From: Eonycteris spelaea
Lineage: Eukaryota; Chordata; Mammalia; Chiroptera; Pteropodidae
Length of the DNA stretch: 64,000 bases
Direction: 5' to 3'
Assembly (NCBI GenBank): GCA_003508835.1
Contig: PUFA01000183.1
Location: 310,001 to 374,000 of the forward strand
Each line of letters begins with the position of its first letter. Positions within the stretch are counted from its first letter, which is position 1. A model generated the notes under the pieces. It was not told the DNA's origin. It did no database searches and saw only the letters and a program-made list of their open reading frames with translations. Shown piece after piece: positions 34,830 through 47,625 of the stretch. The translations under genes were made by a program, and so were the position numbers.

Positions 34830-35190
34830 TTTTTTTTATTGACATAATTGATGCACAACTGAATGCATAGTTATTAACTGTACCAATAAATGACTTGAAA
34901 ATGCATACACTCATGTAATCCACTTCTTTATCAAGATTTGGAATATTTCCATCACTCCAGAAAGCTCTCATGTGTCCTTTCATAGTCAGTCCCGCCTCTC
35001 TGTGCCTGAAGGAACAATCACCATCCTGATTTCTATCATGATATGGTAGTTTACCTCTTTGGAATTTCATGTAAATAGAATTATCAAGTGTGTGCTCTTT
35101 TACAGATGATTTCTTTCACTCAGCATGTGTTTGAAATTCAACCATGTTGGTGCCTGTACTGGTAGTTTGTTTCTTAATACACTTTTAATC
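34830..35190 (-). mobile_element. Ancient L1 3' region, antisense
   Basis: TTTTATTGACATAATTGATG near 34,834, CATACACTCATGTAATCCAC near 34,904, TAGAATTATCAAGTGTGTGC near 35,076 and TTTCTTTCACTCAGCATGTG near 35,110 follow the antisense 3' UTR and ORF2 end of old L1 elements in order. Confidence 0.6.
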
Positions 35191-37744
35191 ATTTCGTTGA
35201 GAGATTACTTTACTGACTGTACTTGTTCTATAAGTCATATGCCAAATATGACTTACATTACCACTTTTAAAAAGGAATGATAGTGATTATAGACACTACG
35301 TTGCTGATGAAGAATCATTGTTAGCTCGTGGCAGGAATAAGAATAAACTATGACAGTAAGATCTGACATTTGGCTATTTTGTCACCTCATTCGGGAAAAG
35401 ACAGGCTTGGTAGCTTTCTTCCAGTCTGATATTTTAATGCAGATATCTGAAAATTAAAAGTTGATACTACTGGAGTCATAAATTGTCTTAAGTATGTTTG
35501 CAAAATTAGGAGGCATCCACATTTGAAAAAGTCTCTAGAACAGTGGTGTCTAGTGTGCATGCCCCAAATGAATGTTTGGAAAGCAATGTACTAGCTTTTT
35601 TATACTTATCTTAAAAATAAGAAAGATCTTGAACTTTGCTATCATGCATAATGTGATTTGTCATGGCCCCTTGAGTCCACAGTCAGAAGTCAGGTGAGAG
35701 AAAAAGAGGTTCCCCATCCAGAAACATCCTTGTTCTCAGGCTTCCATTGTTTTTATCATATTACAGTAGATGGCATTTACAGGTGCCCTTGCTGAAATAA
35801 TTTATAAATTTTATGGTCTCATTTTATTAAATCAATCTTCACAAAAAATGGCTTATAATTAATTCTTCAAAGAGCCCAAATGTAGGAAAACAGCGAAGTA
35901 AGCACAGGGAAAGAAGATGGCAGAGCTGGCCCTCTCATGGTAAAGGCTCTTTATCAGCCATATTATGAGCTGAATACATTTATGGTTTCATCACAACCAA
36001 GAAGAAGTAGGTATAAAATATTTGGCATTATCAATAAGGCTATTTAAAATAAGGACTTGCAACACATTTAAAAGTATTGCCTATTTTTTCCTTGATTCAT
36101 CCTTTAAAATGTTCTATTTCTGTTCTATTTTTGTATGTTTTATTAATTTACATAGTATTTCAGATATTAAGTGATTTAGAATAAGTAAATATATTTGAGG
36201 TATTAGAGCATTTTACTGCAGGGATGAACAACTTAGTGTAATGCAATGTTATTTCTGTGTGTACTCTTCACTATGAAGTACTTTTTTATCTCTAAATTTC
36301 AAAATGAACAGCAATAGGCTTAGGAAAACATTTCAACCATAGGATCAAGTTTACTACGTACTAATGACATATATGGTTTGAGCTTAAGAAGCTGCTTCAT
36401 CTTGTAGCTATGCATCTAGAACTTGGTTAGATATAATTAATGTATATTGGATTTAAATGAATATTTAGTGCCTTCTAATGTCATGAAAAACATCTTTTTG
36501 GAATATTCTTGTATAGTCCCTTACTATCTCAATGTGTTGAACACTTCATAAAAGGTCTTTTGATGTCAACAACCATGTAGATTCACCTAAATATGTTTTG
36601 CTGTTTTGAATCTTGAATTTATTCTACCCACATGAACTCTTGAATGTTGTACTGAAAGGTTTAATAAGTGGGAAGAGGAAAATATAGAAAATAAAGAGAG
36701 AAAAATAGAAGTTTCTAGACATCAGAAGTGAAACTGGGGTTATTTTTAGGCAAATAATAGTCATACCTATTGCCATAATAATCCTCTGGTTTACATCATG
36801 CTTTTCTTCCAAAGAACTTAGAATACTTTATGGACAGCTTAAGATCACCTGGTGAATCAACATCAAAACATAGACCAGAAGTTACTTCCTGATTAGTTTT
36901 TATTGATAACTGTTGTGGGGACTTATACTTGAGGTCAGGGTTTAATTACTCATCTAAGAAATGAGAAGGAAAGTTTTCATGAGAAGAGGAAATTTTAAAA
37001 AAAGGAAAGAAATAAAACAGCAGAAAGATCCAAAGCAAACATCACAAGTTATTTTCCAGTTAACTGTATTTCCTTCTGTCACTTGCCACCTCTACTAAAT
37101 TTAATTGGTTTTCATCAGGTGGTGTCCAGATCCCAGTTTGGTGATTACCTTCTGCTTATTCAGAGTTCCTAGTAGTGTCAATAATTTTCTCTATATTTTT
37201 TAAGTTGCTGATGTTGCTTCTTGATGGATTGTGTTTATTCAACAGACAAAGTATTTACTGAGAAATATGTTTCGTGTGCTTATGTAGTAGACTAAACAAT
37301 CCCAATACATGTGCTTGAGACCTTCTCATAAGTAGTCTCCAAATGTACTTATTCTATAAGGTACAGATGAGCATATCTTTAAAAATGCTTTATAGTGTTC
37401 AGGTATGTATTGATTTGTTTCTATATAACAAATGCTTTTCTGATAAAACTTCTTGGCTCATCATTCAGAAATCAGCCCTTGCTGGATTAATTGCTCATGT
37501 TGAAATATTGGTCTCTGAATCTAGTCTATTTTTTCATGCATTTTATGTTTAGTCTCCACAATTAGTTTGTAATCTCTCAAGGACAGAAGTTGTACTTGTT
37601 GCTTCCTTTGGTATTTCTCAGTGGAAGCACTTCTTAACCATTGTGGTTATGGCCAAATTTTTATAGGTCACCACTTTTCAGAAGGCATGTTGAGCCTCCC
37701 ATACACAGCACATTTAGATGGCAGTGTAGAGCTTATGCTCATGA
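35191..37744. other. No recognised feature
   Basis: About 2.5 kb of AT-rich sequence without repeats I can name or frames with domains. Confidence 0.4.
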
Positions 37745-39430
37745 TTCATTTACTCATTCAATTAAATTTTTGATCTCCTGCTATATGCCAAAAACTGTTT
37801 TTGACTTAACAATAAACAGACAAAGAATCCTGACCTCATGTGTCTTGCAATTTAGTGAAGGCAGAACAGATAGTAAACAAAATAAATTGTAAAAATATTA
37901 AGTAAGCTAGTGCTAAGTACCAAGGAAAATAAAGCACCAAAAAGTTAGCATCTGAATATAACAAGAAAATGAATGAGAAAACCATGAAACAGTATGGAAG
38001 GAAGATATTCCCTGTAAGGGAGAGCAAGTGCAAAGGTCTAAGGCAAGAGCAAGACTAGTTTGCTTAAAGAAAAACAAAGAGCCCAGTAGGGCTACAGAAA
38101 AGTGAGCAGCTGGGAAAGCAATAGAAGAGCTCATAAAAGTAACAGGCCTTATAGTAAAGGGCCTTTGTAGGTCACTGAGAGGCCTCACTTTTACGCTCAG
38201 GAGAAGGAAATCCACTTCAGTTTGCTAGGACTGCTGTAACAAAGTACCACAAACTTGATGATGTAAGCAATTTATTATCTCACAATCTGGAGTCTAGACA
38301 ACTGAAATCAAGGTGTTGGCAAGGTTCTGAGGCCTATGAGGGAGACTCTGCTGCAAGCCTCTCACCTTGGCTTATAGGTGGCTATCATCATGTTCATATG
38401 ACATTCTCCTTATTTGCTAGTCTCTTTCCAAATTTTCCCTTTGAATAAAAACACCAGTTATATTGGATTGGGGTTCAACCTAATCACCTCATTTTAAATT
38501 GGTAAAGCCACTCTCTCCAAATAAGGTCCTCTTCTGAGGTAGTACAAATTAGGACTTCAACATACAAATGAGGGGGGCAGGACAAAGTTCAGTCCATAAA
38601 GAAGCCATCAGAGGTTTTGAATACGGAAGTACATGACCTAACTCTATTCTCTGGCTTCACTGCTGAGAACAGAAGCCAGGATATCAAACAGAAAGCTCTT
38701 GTAATAACCCAGGTGAGAAATAATGGTGGTAGCAATGGAAGCAGGTGATGAAAGCAGTTAGATTCTGAATATAATCTGAAACTGAGCCAATAGGCTTTTC
38801 TGGTAGATTAGGTTTAGAGGGTGAGAAAAAAAGAGTCAAGAGTAACTCCAAGTCACTTTTTTTAGGGTTAGAGATACCAGCAAGAGGAGTAAGTTTGGAG
38901 GAAAATAACAAGAAATTTAGGACACCGTAAGTTTTAGATGCCTACTACAGATCCAAGAGGAGATGCCAAGGTCCATCGTAAGCAGACAGGATGGGCCTCC
39001 AAGCCAAGATACTTGTGACTAGAGAAGAGAGTCAAGAGCTAAGCCTCTGGTTTCTTCATTTGAGTTTTAAAAATACGAAAAGAAAACATCAAAGGAGACT
39101 GAGAAGTAGCAACTAGAAAAAGAAAAACAAAACTAAAGGCGTGTAGCATCCTGAAAGTGAAGAAAAAGAAAATTATTCAAGAGATCCATGCAGTTAGGTA
39201 CTTCTAGGAGGCCAAGTAATATGGCAACATTGGGGTCATTGGTGATCTTCTTGAGGGTTTTGATGGGGAAAGGGAATAAAATCCTTACTGAAATGGGTTA
39301 GGAGAAGCTGAGAATGTTGGACCAGCAAGTTTAGACTATGTCAAGAGTGCTCGTTGTGAAGGAAAGGAGAGACAGGAGACAATGGTTGAAGAGGTAATGT
39401 TGAAGAACCACAGCAGACTTATTTGCTGAT
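37745..39430 (-). mobile_element. L2 LINE, antisense, split by an MLT1 LTR
   Basis: Read on the minus strand this is the 3' half of L2 ORF2 (a CR1-clade reverse transcriptase) and its 3' end. The + strand text shows the complement in order: CCTGCTATATGCCA near 37,780 (3' terminus), GCAAGTGCAAAGGTCTAAGG near 38,024, TTGTAGGTCACTGAGAGGCC near 38,165, AAGCCATCAGAGGTTTTGAA near 38,601, AATAACCCAGGTGAGAAATA near 38,703, TTTTAGATGCCTACTACAGA near 38,932 and CAACATTGGGGTCATTGGTG near 39,225. It is one of the longest L2 relics here. An MLT1 LTR interrupts it between 38,214 and 38,601. No open frame remains. Confidence 0.75.
38214..38601 (+). mobile_element. MLT1-type MaLR solo LTR inside L2
   Basis: It opens with GTTTGCTAGGACTGCTGTAA and contains CAAGGTGTTGGCAAGG, TCACCTTGGCTTATAGGTGG, AGTTATATTGGATTGGGGTT, TCTCCAAATAAGGTCC and TTAGGACTTCAACATACAAA, ending in CAGTCCATAA. 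These are the MLT1 blocks in order. The L2 sequence continues on both sides, so the LTR is younger than the L2. Confidence 0.8.
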
Positions 39431-39529
39431 GGGGAGGATCTAATAGGAAAAGAAAAGTGATGGTGAAAGCAAGATTAGAGCATCATTATTCTAGAAAATT
39501 GTTTCAGGAGATCTCCCAAGACTTAGTTT

Positions 39530-39615
39530 TGGATTTGAAATGGGATAATAAAACTGCCTAATAGTTTTGTCATGAAGATTAAATGAAATGATATATGTGA
39601 AGTACTTAGAAAGAT
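39530..39615 (+). mobile_element. MIR 3' fragment
   Basis: ATAGTTTTGTCATGAAGATT followed by AAATGAAATGATATATGTGA and AGTACTTAGAAAG matches the GTTGTGAGGATTAAATGAGATAA section of MIR. Confidence 0.55.
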
Positions 39616-39829
39616 GTTTAAAATTATATATTTATACAATATTTGCTGAAAATTTTATGCAGCCATATAAATATGCATGTTATGGTTATTTTATATACTT
39701 ATACACAGAGAGACCTTTTGAGTTTAACTTATAATTCCATGGTTCTCTAGAAGATGAGATATGATTCATCTTTGTGGGTGTAGCTATTCGTCAATGGAAA
39801 AAGAAGCAGTTGCGGCACAGAAAAAAAGA

Positions 39830-40005
39830 CCAGAATCTTTCTAGCTATTTGTCTTTGGGTATGCTGTTTAACCCATCCAAGTCTCAGTTTCCTGGCCTAT
39901 AAAATGGATATTAAAATTTCCACCTTAAAGGATTAATATAAAGAAGTAAAAGGGCTTATATCAAAGTTCCAACGTGTAGGAGGCACTCATGTACTTTTTT
40001 CTTAG
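39830..40005 (+). mobile_element. MIR SINE
   Basis: GTCTTTGGGTATGCTGTTTA, ACCCATCCAAGTCTCAGTTT, CCTGGCCTATAAAATGGATA and a terminal GTAGGAGGCACTCATGTAC are MIR core and 3' blocks in order. Confidence 0.7.
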
Positions 40006-41855
40006 TAATAGAAGTCAATTTCCCCACATTACTCTGTTTATCTTTTAAGTTTCAAAGTTACCACTGTCTTTCAAAGGTGCTTTTCTGAATCTATGTAATT
40101 TAAAATATTTTTAAATGGCAGTAATTTAAAGAAGTCCTGCTCTTTCTCGTGTCTCTGAAAAATGGGGCAAAATCTTGGTGGTCTGAGCTCAATAGAGATA
40201 AAAAACTCAAAATCTAATAATTTAGCAGATTGACATCTTTCTTTATAGGTTATAAGACAACGTTGCTCTATGAAACAAAGCTGTATGTTTAATGAGAGGA
40301 CTTATATCAGTCTTTGCCACTGAAGAAATTTATTATTAGTATTTTTTTGCCATGAAGGAACTAGATGTTTCTCACTTTCCATGCTCCAGAGAATGATTGC
40401 TCCATTAGGTTACAGCCAGTAGATTTCTTAACTGAACAAAAGAATGGATTTGAGTGCTCTTAGAGGCCACCACATTTATAGATCATCTATAGGAACTGGG
40501 AATAACACATCCTGAGGGCAATTGGAGAAGGTGCAGGAATTTAGCATCTCTCTGAATTGCAAGGTTGGGGGCTTTCTCTAATGTTTACATCATAGGAGAT
40601 CAAGGACGAACAGGACCCTGAAAGTCAGGTTTCTCATCCACAATTTAAATTATCTTAGGAAAATAATCATCTATTTTGTTTTTAAAAAATGACTCTAGAG
40701 AAGAAAGCCACAATCATTAATGCATAATCAGTAATGATGGCTGAGACCGGGTTCTTAAGCAAATAGTTTTTCTTGCCTTTTTAACTTTGATCTTTTCTTT
40801 CCCTTTAAGATGCTTTTTTAAAGTCTATATATCATATCAATATCAATCAATATCAACTTTTATGTAAAAATGTGTATAGATGAATTCTAGATAGAATTTA
40901 CATAAGCATTTACTTAAGATCGTTTGAAACTTGGGAACTTAACAAATTAATAATTTTGTCTAAAAACTAGTAGGCTTTCAGGCATGAGGGAACTTTTGTG
41001 CTGATTGGTAGTACTCTAAAAACTAATAGGCTTTCTCTGAGTCACTCACAACTGGGGACAAAAGCTAACATCTTGCTACATTAGCCATGGAAGATATATG
41101 AACTTACCTTGGTGCTTGCTTTATGAGAATGATAAGTAGTTTTTCAGTTTCAAATTTCTAGTATGCTAATTTCCCTTCACACATTTACTAGTCATCAGGT
41201 TGAAAAGAGGAATGACAACTGCAACTTATTGATTTGGTGGTCATTTAAACAAGATTCTACACAATTGAGCATATATCAGGAGCCTTTACTTTACATGAAG
41301 CTTTAACTGTTTATGTGAACTGTAGTCATGAAAATATCTAAAATACTGGCAATGAAACAACTAAAACACTGTTAGTAGAAAATATTCCATGGATCTCTTG
41401 GATTTCTGCATGTCTTGTGAGTAGAGACAGTCTTGTTTTGTACTATTTTGGAAGATATAGTGTCTCTTCCAAGAGTGAAGAGCAGATTTGTTTATAGCAT
41501 TGAAAGATGGAGAGAGTGTCTCCCTCCAGAGTGAAATCAAGCAGTATAATAAAGGCAGCATCTCCCTTTGGAACAAAGGGAAGGCATGTTTACTCCCACC
41601 TCCCTTCTGTATGTGCAGGTGACCGCTTTCTGTCTCTATGGGGGTCTGAGGCTTGAGAATAAGCACAAGAAAATGCTAATACTATTACTACTGCTACTGC
41701 TATGAATAATAAAGTCCTCTGATTCAGGAATCTCATGTGTTCTACCAGCATGCTTGAGACTGTGACAGGTTAACTTCTAAGCTTACAGATAGGGTAAAAT
41801 CTTAGACCCTTCACAGTTTTGATAGTCATATTGATATGTATTGGAAAGATATATA
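40006..41855. other. No recognised gene; two small tandem duplications
   Basis: A 20-bp word (CTAAAAACTAGTAGGCTTTC) at 40,960 recurs with one change at 41,016. At 40,835-40,860 there is a short ATCAATATCAATC array. The minus frame of 101 codons at 41,361-41,666 has no domain I recognise. Confidence 0.4.
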
Positions 41856-41895
41856 GTGTGTGTGTGTGTGTCTGTGTGTGTGTGTATGTGTGTGC
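41856..41895. repeat. (GT)n microsatellite, interrupted
   Basis: About 40 bp of GT with TCTG and TATG interruptions. Confidence 0.95.
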
Positions 41896-42009
41896 GACCC
41901 TCAATGTAATAAAATGGTTTGAAACTTTTGATAACTAGCAAAATTATCTAAAAAGCTGTCCCCACCACCATTACATTTTAAAGCTAGTGATTATACACTA
42001 GTTTATTAA

Positions 42010-42110
42010 CAGGAAATAACTATGTCTTTATTTCTTAATCATAGCTTTTACTTTGTGCCTGACACATAGTAGGTGTTCAGCAAATATTTGTGAAACCAAA
42101 GTTAAATAGA
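42010..42110 (+). mobile_element. L2 3' terminus
   Basis: TTTGTGCCTGACACATAGTA followed by GGTGTTCAGCAAATATTTGT matches the L2 3' end (CCTGGCACATAGTAGGCGCTCAATAAATATTTG type) in the sense orientation. Confidence 0.65.
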
Positions 42111-42924
42111 TCATGCCCTTATAGAGTGCCTTTTTAATGAACTGTCTTTTAAAAATTTTATTTGATAGTTATTAGTCTTTAGTATTATAGTGATATTATT
42201 AATATTTTGAGTACCAATGAAATTCTGCATTTCACTATCATTTTATAAAAATTTATCAAAAACTATAGTTTTTCTTTAAAAGCTGGTTGTCAAGCTGTGC
42301 TGCATTTCTAAATATGTTTTGATTATATCCAAACATGGAATAGAGCAGAGTTGGCAAATTAAGATGTTTTACTTTTCTCTTAGGTTTCCCTGCCTGTAAA
42401 ATAAAAGCATTTAGACAAAATGAAGTTGAAAATATTTCAACTGGAAGACTCTGACTATATGGTAATGATCTCCTATTTTTTTTTTTTTACTATGAATCTA
42501 GAGGACATTAATATTCACTTAAAAGTCATTCTCGTTTTAATTCACATTTTCTAAGATTCACTTTCTCTCTTCAGGAAGGCACATTTGTTTTTGCTTGGGT
42601 TGGAAAAATACAAACAAAAAAAATTCACCATGAGGGAGAAGTTATGCCAATCCTAGGCCCCATGGTTATTTACATATCCAAGGCTGGCATTCTCTCTCGC
42701 ATTCCATTCCAGGCATTTTATCTGAGCCCAGGTGTGTCAGCTGCTGTGTGGATCTGGGACTGGGATGGAGGCCAAAGCTGGAGCTGAAGATTGGGAGTGC
42801 TACTTATACAGTACTCATTGATGTCCTATCTCACCTGAACATCTTTGGAATAGAACACTAAAGAATTACTTCAAATAGTCTAAATAAGTATTAAATATAT
42901 TGTTGTGAATGAAAAAGTCAGTTT
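42111..42924. other. No recognised feature; T12 run near 42,478
   Basis: AT-rich sequence with a T-run at 42,477-42,489. I cannot attach this run to a retroelement tail. Confidence 0.4.
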
Positions 42925-42980
42925 AATGGTTAAAAGCATGAGACTTGGAATCAGGTAGATTTCACCTCTCACCTGAGAAT
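42925..42980 (+). mobile_element. Possible MIR 5' fragment
   Basis: ATGGTTAAAAGCATGAGACT followed by TGGAATCAGGTAGATTTC matches the tRNA-related start of MIR. Short. Confidence 0.45.
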
Positions 42981-44379
42981 CACCTATGCCCCAGGGCTGA
43001 GCAAAGATGAAAGGCAATCACATCTGTTATGGCCTCAGCACTGTCACTGCCATGTAGAACAGGTTCAGAAATCTTAATGACAGCAATTTCTATTTCATTC
43101 ATTATTCATGTACCAGGTAGGCGTACCAGATAGAAATGCATTTGCTCTCTCAGTGGCATGGGGTAAGGGTGGGAAAGGGTTTGAGTATGGGGTCCAGTAA
43201 GGCCCAGGAGCAAAGGAATAAATAACAGCTGTGAATGGTAGATCTTCTGTTAGAGAAGATTCTTACTAAAGTAATGTCTCCACACCTGGAGGTCCTGAGT
43301 TTTTTCTGTTTTCATTTTTGTTACATGTACTTGGGAGACAATGATTCTCATAAAGAATAACCACTGCACAGGTGTTTTAAATCAGAAAATAATAAAGAAT
43401 AGGACCTGGTTTCTGGTTTCAGAATTCTCTATAGTCCATCCGAGAGTCTTTCCTAAACCATATTCTTAAATAGGAGATCATTGCACTGATTCCATTAGAA
43501 CTCAATGTTTCTTTTCTTAGCAAAATTGCACTGTACCTCCTCTGGCTGAAATATAACTTGAATGTGCTGCCAAATACTTTCTACAACAAACTACCATGCA
43601 GCAATCTATCAGTGGTACTAAAATTCTGTGGGGGTGGATGAGGTGTCCAGTGTAAGAAGACACCAACACACCAGAACACTGACTCAGTAACCTCTGACGT
43701 AAAGAAGTTCAGCTCCAGAGCTTTTTCAGTCCAAAATACTCCATATTCATTAATTCCTTGTAATTTGTAACACACAGGAGAGAAAAAGCCCATGCACACC
43801 TGCACACATGGGCATGTGTGTGCGCGCGCACGGTTTTACATGTAGAAGACTGCAAAACAGGATACAGAATTTAAAAACTGAAAGGGGCAACATTACCAAA
43901 ATTTGATGTTAAAAGAACTACTGAGTTAATGTTATTCTAGGCAGTACACACAAATTTCAACTTAGAAACTGGCAAGTTGGTTATATTTTTCAGATGAGTG
44001 AAGTGCATATTTTCAGAATGATGGAAGAATATTTCAACATGAATTTTAACAAGTCTTTCTTTATTGATTAAAAAATGCCAGGCTCAACAAAACTGAGTTG
44101 AGCCACCACCATTTGATCTGGGGCTAATTCTTTCTCAAGAGACCAGGACACTTCCTGGCAAGCCAAGCTGAAATTTGGGGAAGAGACTTTTTTATATATG
44201 TGTGCATGTGAAATGATATGGTGTAAACCATGAATCTACTTGATTTTTTGTCTCACTTCACTACAGATAATCTGGACAAACTTCACTACCTCTCTCTGAA
44301 GGCCACTGAGCATCCATAGCTGGGCCTCACAAGGCAAAAGATATGTATTTAACATTGCAGAGCTTGAGTCAGGAGCCAG
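42981..44379. other. No recognised gene
   Basis: Unique-looking sequence apart from the alternating GT/GC tract listed separately at 43,808. The frame at 43,581-43,805 shows no domain. Confidence 0.4.
43808..43831. repeat. Alternating GT/GC tract
   Basis: TGGGCATGTGTGTGCGCGCG then CACG: strictly alternating purine-pyrimidine with a CGCGCG core, unusual in this CpG-poor window. Confidence 0.8.
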
Positions 44380-44520
44380 AAACTCGGGTTTCAAACTAAC
44401 TTACTGACAAGTCTTTGCCTTCATTTTCCTATCTGTAAAACAATTTTGATCATTCTGCTAAACATAAGAAGACGTTGAGAGAATAAATTCTGTAATGTCT
44501 ATGAACCATTATGAAGCTCC
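44380..44520 (+). mobile_element. MIR-like fragment
   Basis: GGAGCCAGAAACTCGGGTTT, then CAAGTCTTTGCCTTCATTTT and CCTATCTGTAAAACAATTTT, follow MIR core order with gaps. Confidence 0.5.
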
Positions 44521-44715
44521 TTCCTAGAATAACAGCTGTTGGGGCTTCTCTAAAGCTGAGTGCCTAACCCAAACTTCCATCCTCTGAGAACTACCTTTCT
44601 CACCCCACAGGTCTTGGCTCCAGCAGACATTCAACATGCTGCTGAGCTCCTCGCCAGGTTAGTAGAACTGATGGTAAACAAGGGAAGCCAATTTCTGGTT
44701 AATTCAAATCCATTA

Positions 44716-44718
<3 letters not shown>

Positions 44719-44784
<66 letters not shown>

Positions 44785-44799
44785 CCCTCTCTGTCTCTC
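44719..44799. repeat. (TC)n polypyrimidine tract
   Basis: 81 bp of TC with a few breaks (TTC near 44,768, CCC near 44,786, CTG near 44,792). It is the second long pyrimidine tract in the window; again all pyrimidines are on the + strand. Confidence 0.97.
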
Positions 44800-46009
44800 A
44801 AATTTGGAAATGGGACCTAGAACCTGTGTGAGCTGGTTTGGAACTCTGAGACTGAGAAATGATGTAGAGCCAAGGTTCCATAGAGCAGGAAAAGCCAGGA
44901 AAAAAAGCGAGAAACATGCCAATATGCAGAAAGAAGCAGAGATGAGCAACTGCTTGTCTAGAGAGAAGATGCTGTTCCTGACTACTTCAGTTCCTCCTTC
45001 CAGGCCTTCATGAACTCTGGCTTCTCTTCTTGCCCTTGGTCTTTAATGGATGACCTCATATCACTCCAACAAATTTCACTTTTTAGCAATATGCTACTTG
45101 GAATGAGTCTCTGTTACTTGTAATGAAATGATCCCAAAGCCTGAAATCTTTTAATCTGAGTTTCCTGTCTCAGAAAATCTGCCAGTATCCTTGATATATG
45201 ATAATTCTCAAGAAAACTTTTTGTAAGACAAGCAGATTTCTTAAAAAAAACCCTTTAGAAAAAAGAAAAGAAAAGAAAACAACAACAAAAACCACTAGTT
45301 CCTTGCTTGTTCCTGGGCATTTTTGTCTGTTAAGGGTGAGTCCATTTTCTCAACTTTAACATACAATTAAGCAGAGTTCTAAAGAAGAGGCAAGAACTCA
45401 GCCATTAGTAGAGTTTTTATTTTTATTAGAGCTCTGAATAATGACCAGCCTCAAATCACTCCACAGCTAAAATGACTTTTGACTCTTAAACAATGCACAG
45501 TGAATTTGTCCATACACAGGTGAAACTCTGGCTTCACTAACCAGCCATGGCTGCTCCATGTCAGTAGATGAAATGTGAATGTAATTTATAGCACAGATGA
45601 CCAATCTAAAATATACTCTTGAGGGCATCAAATAGACCAGAAGAATTTGAAACTGAAACCAGAAGCAGTCCACCACCACTGTCCAGCCTTCACTAGAGGT
45701 GTGAGAAGCCAAGTCGTTTCTGTTCACAGGGAATTTGGGTGAATCATGAACATTTCTGTCAGCCTGAGGTTGAAAGTGAAACCTTATTTAACCAGCAAGA
45801 TTTGCTCAACCGAAGGCTGGTTATGGTGGGAAGCAAAGTATAGCATTTACTCATAAGTAGTCTCAGACCTGTAGGTGGAGAGCTTTCCTTTCTGATACTT
45901 GGCTCATCACATCATCAGAGTGTATGTTTCTCTCTTTCTCTCTTTCAAAGAAGGGCCAGTTCACTGTTTTGAAATCACTAGACGAAGAGCTGAAATAGTG
46001 TTCTTAACA
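44800..46009. other. No recognised gene; A-rich tract near 45,240-45,293
   Basis: The A-rich stretch has AAAAG and CAACAA units but no LINE or SINE body next to it that I recognise. Confidence 0.4.
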
Positions 46010-46120
46010 CCAGCCATGTTTCTTGAGCAAATTATTGGCTTCTCTGAGCCTTAATTTCCTTATCTTTAAAGTGTAAGTATTATACTGCATTACGTCAAAA
46101 GTTCCTTCAAGATCTAAAAA
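46010..46120 (+). mobile_element. MIR-like fragment
   Basis: CTTGAGCAAATTATTGGCTT, then CTCTGAGCCTTAATTTCCTT and ATCTTTAAAGTGTAAGTATT, follow the MIR core. Confidence 0.6.
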
Positions 46121-47439
46121 TAAATGACTTTTTTCCTTATAGTAGAAACTCTTTGGACCAAGGATTCCATTTTCCATTCCTGTGACCCTATTCCACTATC
46201 CCCTCCAGAGTGACTTTTTTCCTAAATGTGGGTGAATGCCTTATGAAAATTGAGGAGTCAATCAGTCTTCCTCTAAAATTCACACACTTAAAACCACAAA
46301 TCAGCCCAACAATAAAGTCTCTTTTTCTGTCAATGACTCCATTACAAAGACAGATTATTATCAAAATGTTCCAACCTCCAACTTCTCAAGAGAGATGAGG
46401 CTTCCAAATTGATATCCATAAGCTCTGTTGTTCCGTAGATGCTGATAACTACTCACATTTCACCCACAGAAGAGGAGTTAGTAGGGAAATAAAATGTATT
46501 TTAACTCCTCTTCAGTGGAACTTATGGGTAAATCTAGGGGATTCACCTTGCCAGTTTTCCCCATGGCTCTACTTGAGAATATCTTGACATCAGGGCACAT
46601 AGCCACCCCACAAAGCGGCAATAGAGAGGACAGGTCTCTGGCTTCCCAGTCTGTTTTACTGCCTTCTGCCTTGTTAGTAGGACAGGAGGAGCTCCCTACC
46701 TAGCAAGCAGAGGGCACTCTTGTAAGAAAAGTGCCAGGACATGTGCCTCTTCTAGAAATGTCACCGGAAGTCCTTTGTAAAACAATAAGGAGACATTCAT
46801 GTAACGAACGTCCAAGCATTTTGATTCTCAGGGCTGGTGCATCTAGTTTTGTTTACTCTAGTGCTTCCAGAACCCATTGATAACCTTTCCAGCCATTTGA
46901 GGCTGAGCTATTATAAATAGTGCATCATGAATCAAACTTCTCACTTGATGTAAAACAGTTGACCAAAAATGCATCCATCTCAGAGGATTAGTGAAACTTT
47001 TAATACAAGAAAACCTACTCTTTGAAATTTAACAAGAGAGCTCTCTGGAAAATGAGTGTATAAAATGAAAATGTGACATAAACTGCAGTGACTTGTGCAG
47101 GCTACTCTATAGCAATGGCAACTGTTAGTTGATGAGTGTTATTTTGAACTGAAGTGACTTTGTATAAATATAAATATTTTCTTTTTCCTTCTATTTTATT
47201 GAGAAAGAAGAAAATAAATTAAACCCACTAGCAACAAATGAAGGAATATGTTTTCAACTTTTGAAAACTATCTATAGTCTTACTCATAGAAAACTTATGT
47301 AATAGTGTACCTTCATAAGGAGTTTTAATACATGACTTAGGATCATTTTTTATTACAATTTTGAGCAATTTTATGGAAAAAAATAACATTTTCATGGCAG
47401 TCTTTGATAGCTCTATTCCCAACAGGATATAGAGTCACT
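46121..47439. other. No recognised feature
   Basis: Unique-looking sequence. Frames at 46,210 and 46,494 are short and without domains. Confidence 0.4.
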
Positions 47440-47625
47440 TGTCTCCCACTCTTGTACATTCCTTTTACTGAGGCAGTTATTTCTCTGATTGCCATCACTG
47501 GTTTGTAAGTGCATCTCCCTCAACAGGTCATGGATTCCTTGAAGTAAAAGAACACCCTTCCTTTATTCTTAAATTACTGATACTTAGCAATTGGTACATA
47601 TCAGATATATAATAAAAAAACTGTT
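47440..47625 (+). mobile_element. Possible L2 3' end
   Basis: ATGGATTCCTTGAAGTAAAA and ACTTAGCAATTGGTACATAT recall the L2 3' end ('GAGCTCCTTGAGGGCAGGGAC ... GGCACATAGTAG'). Strongly diverged. Confidence 0.35.
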
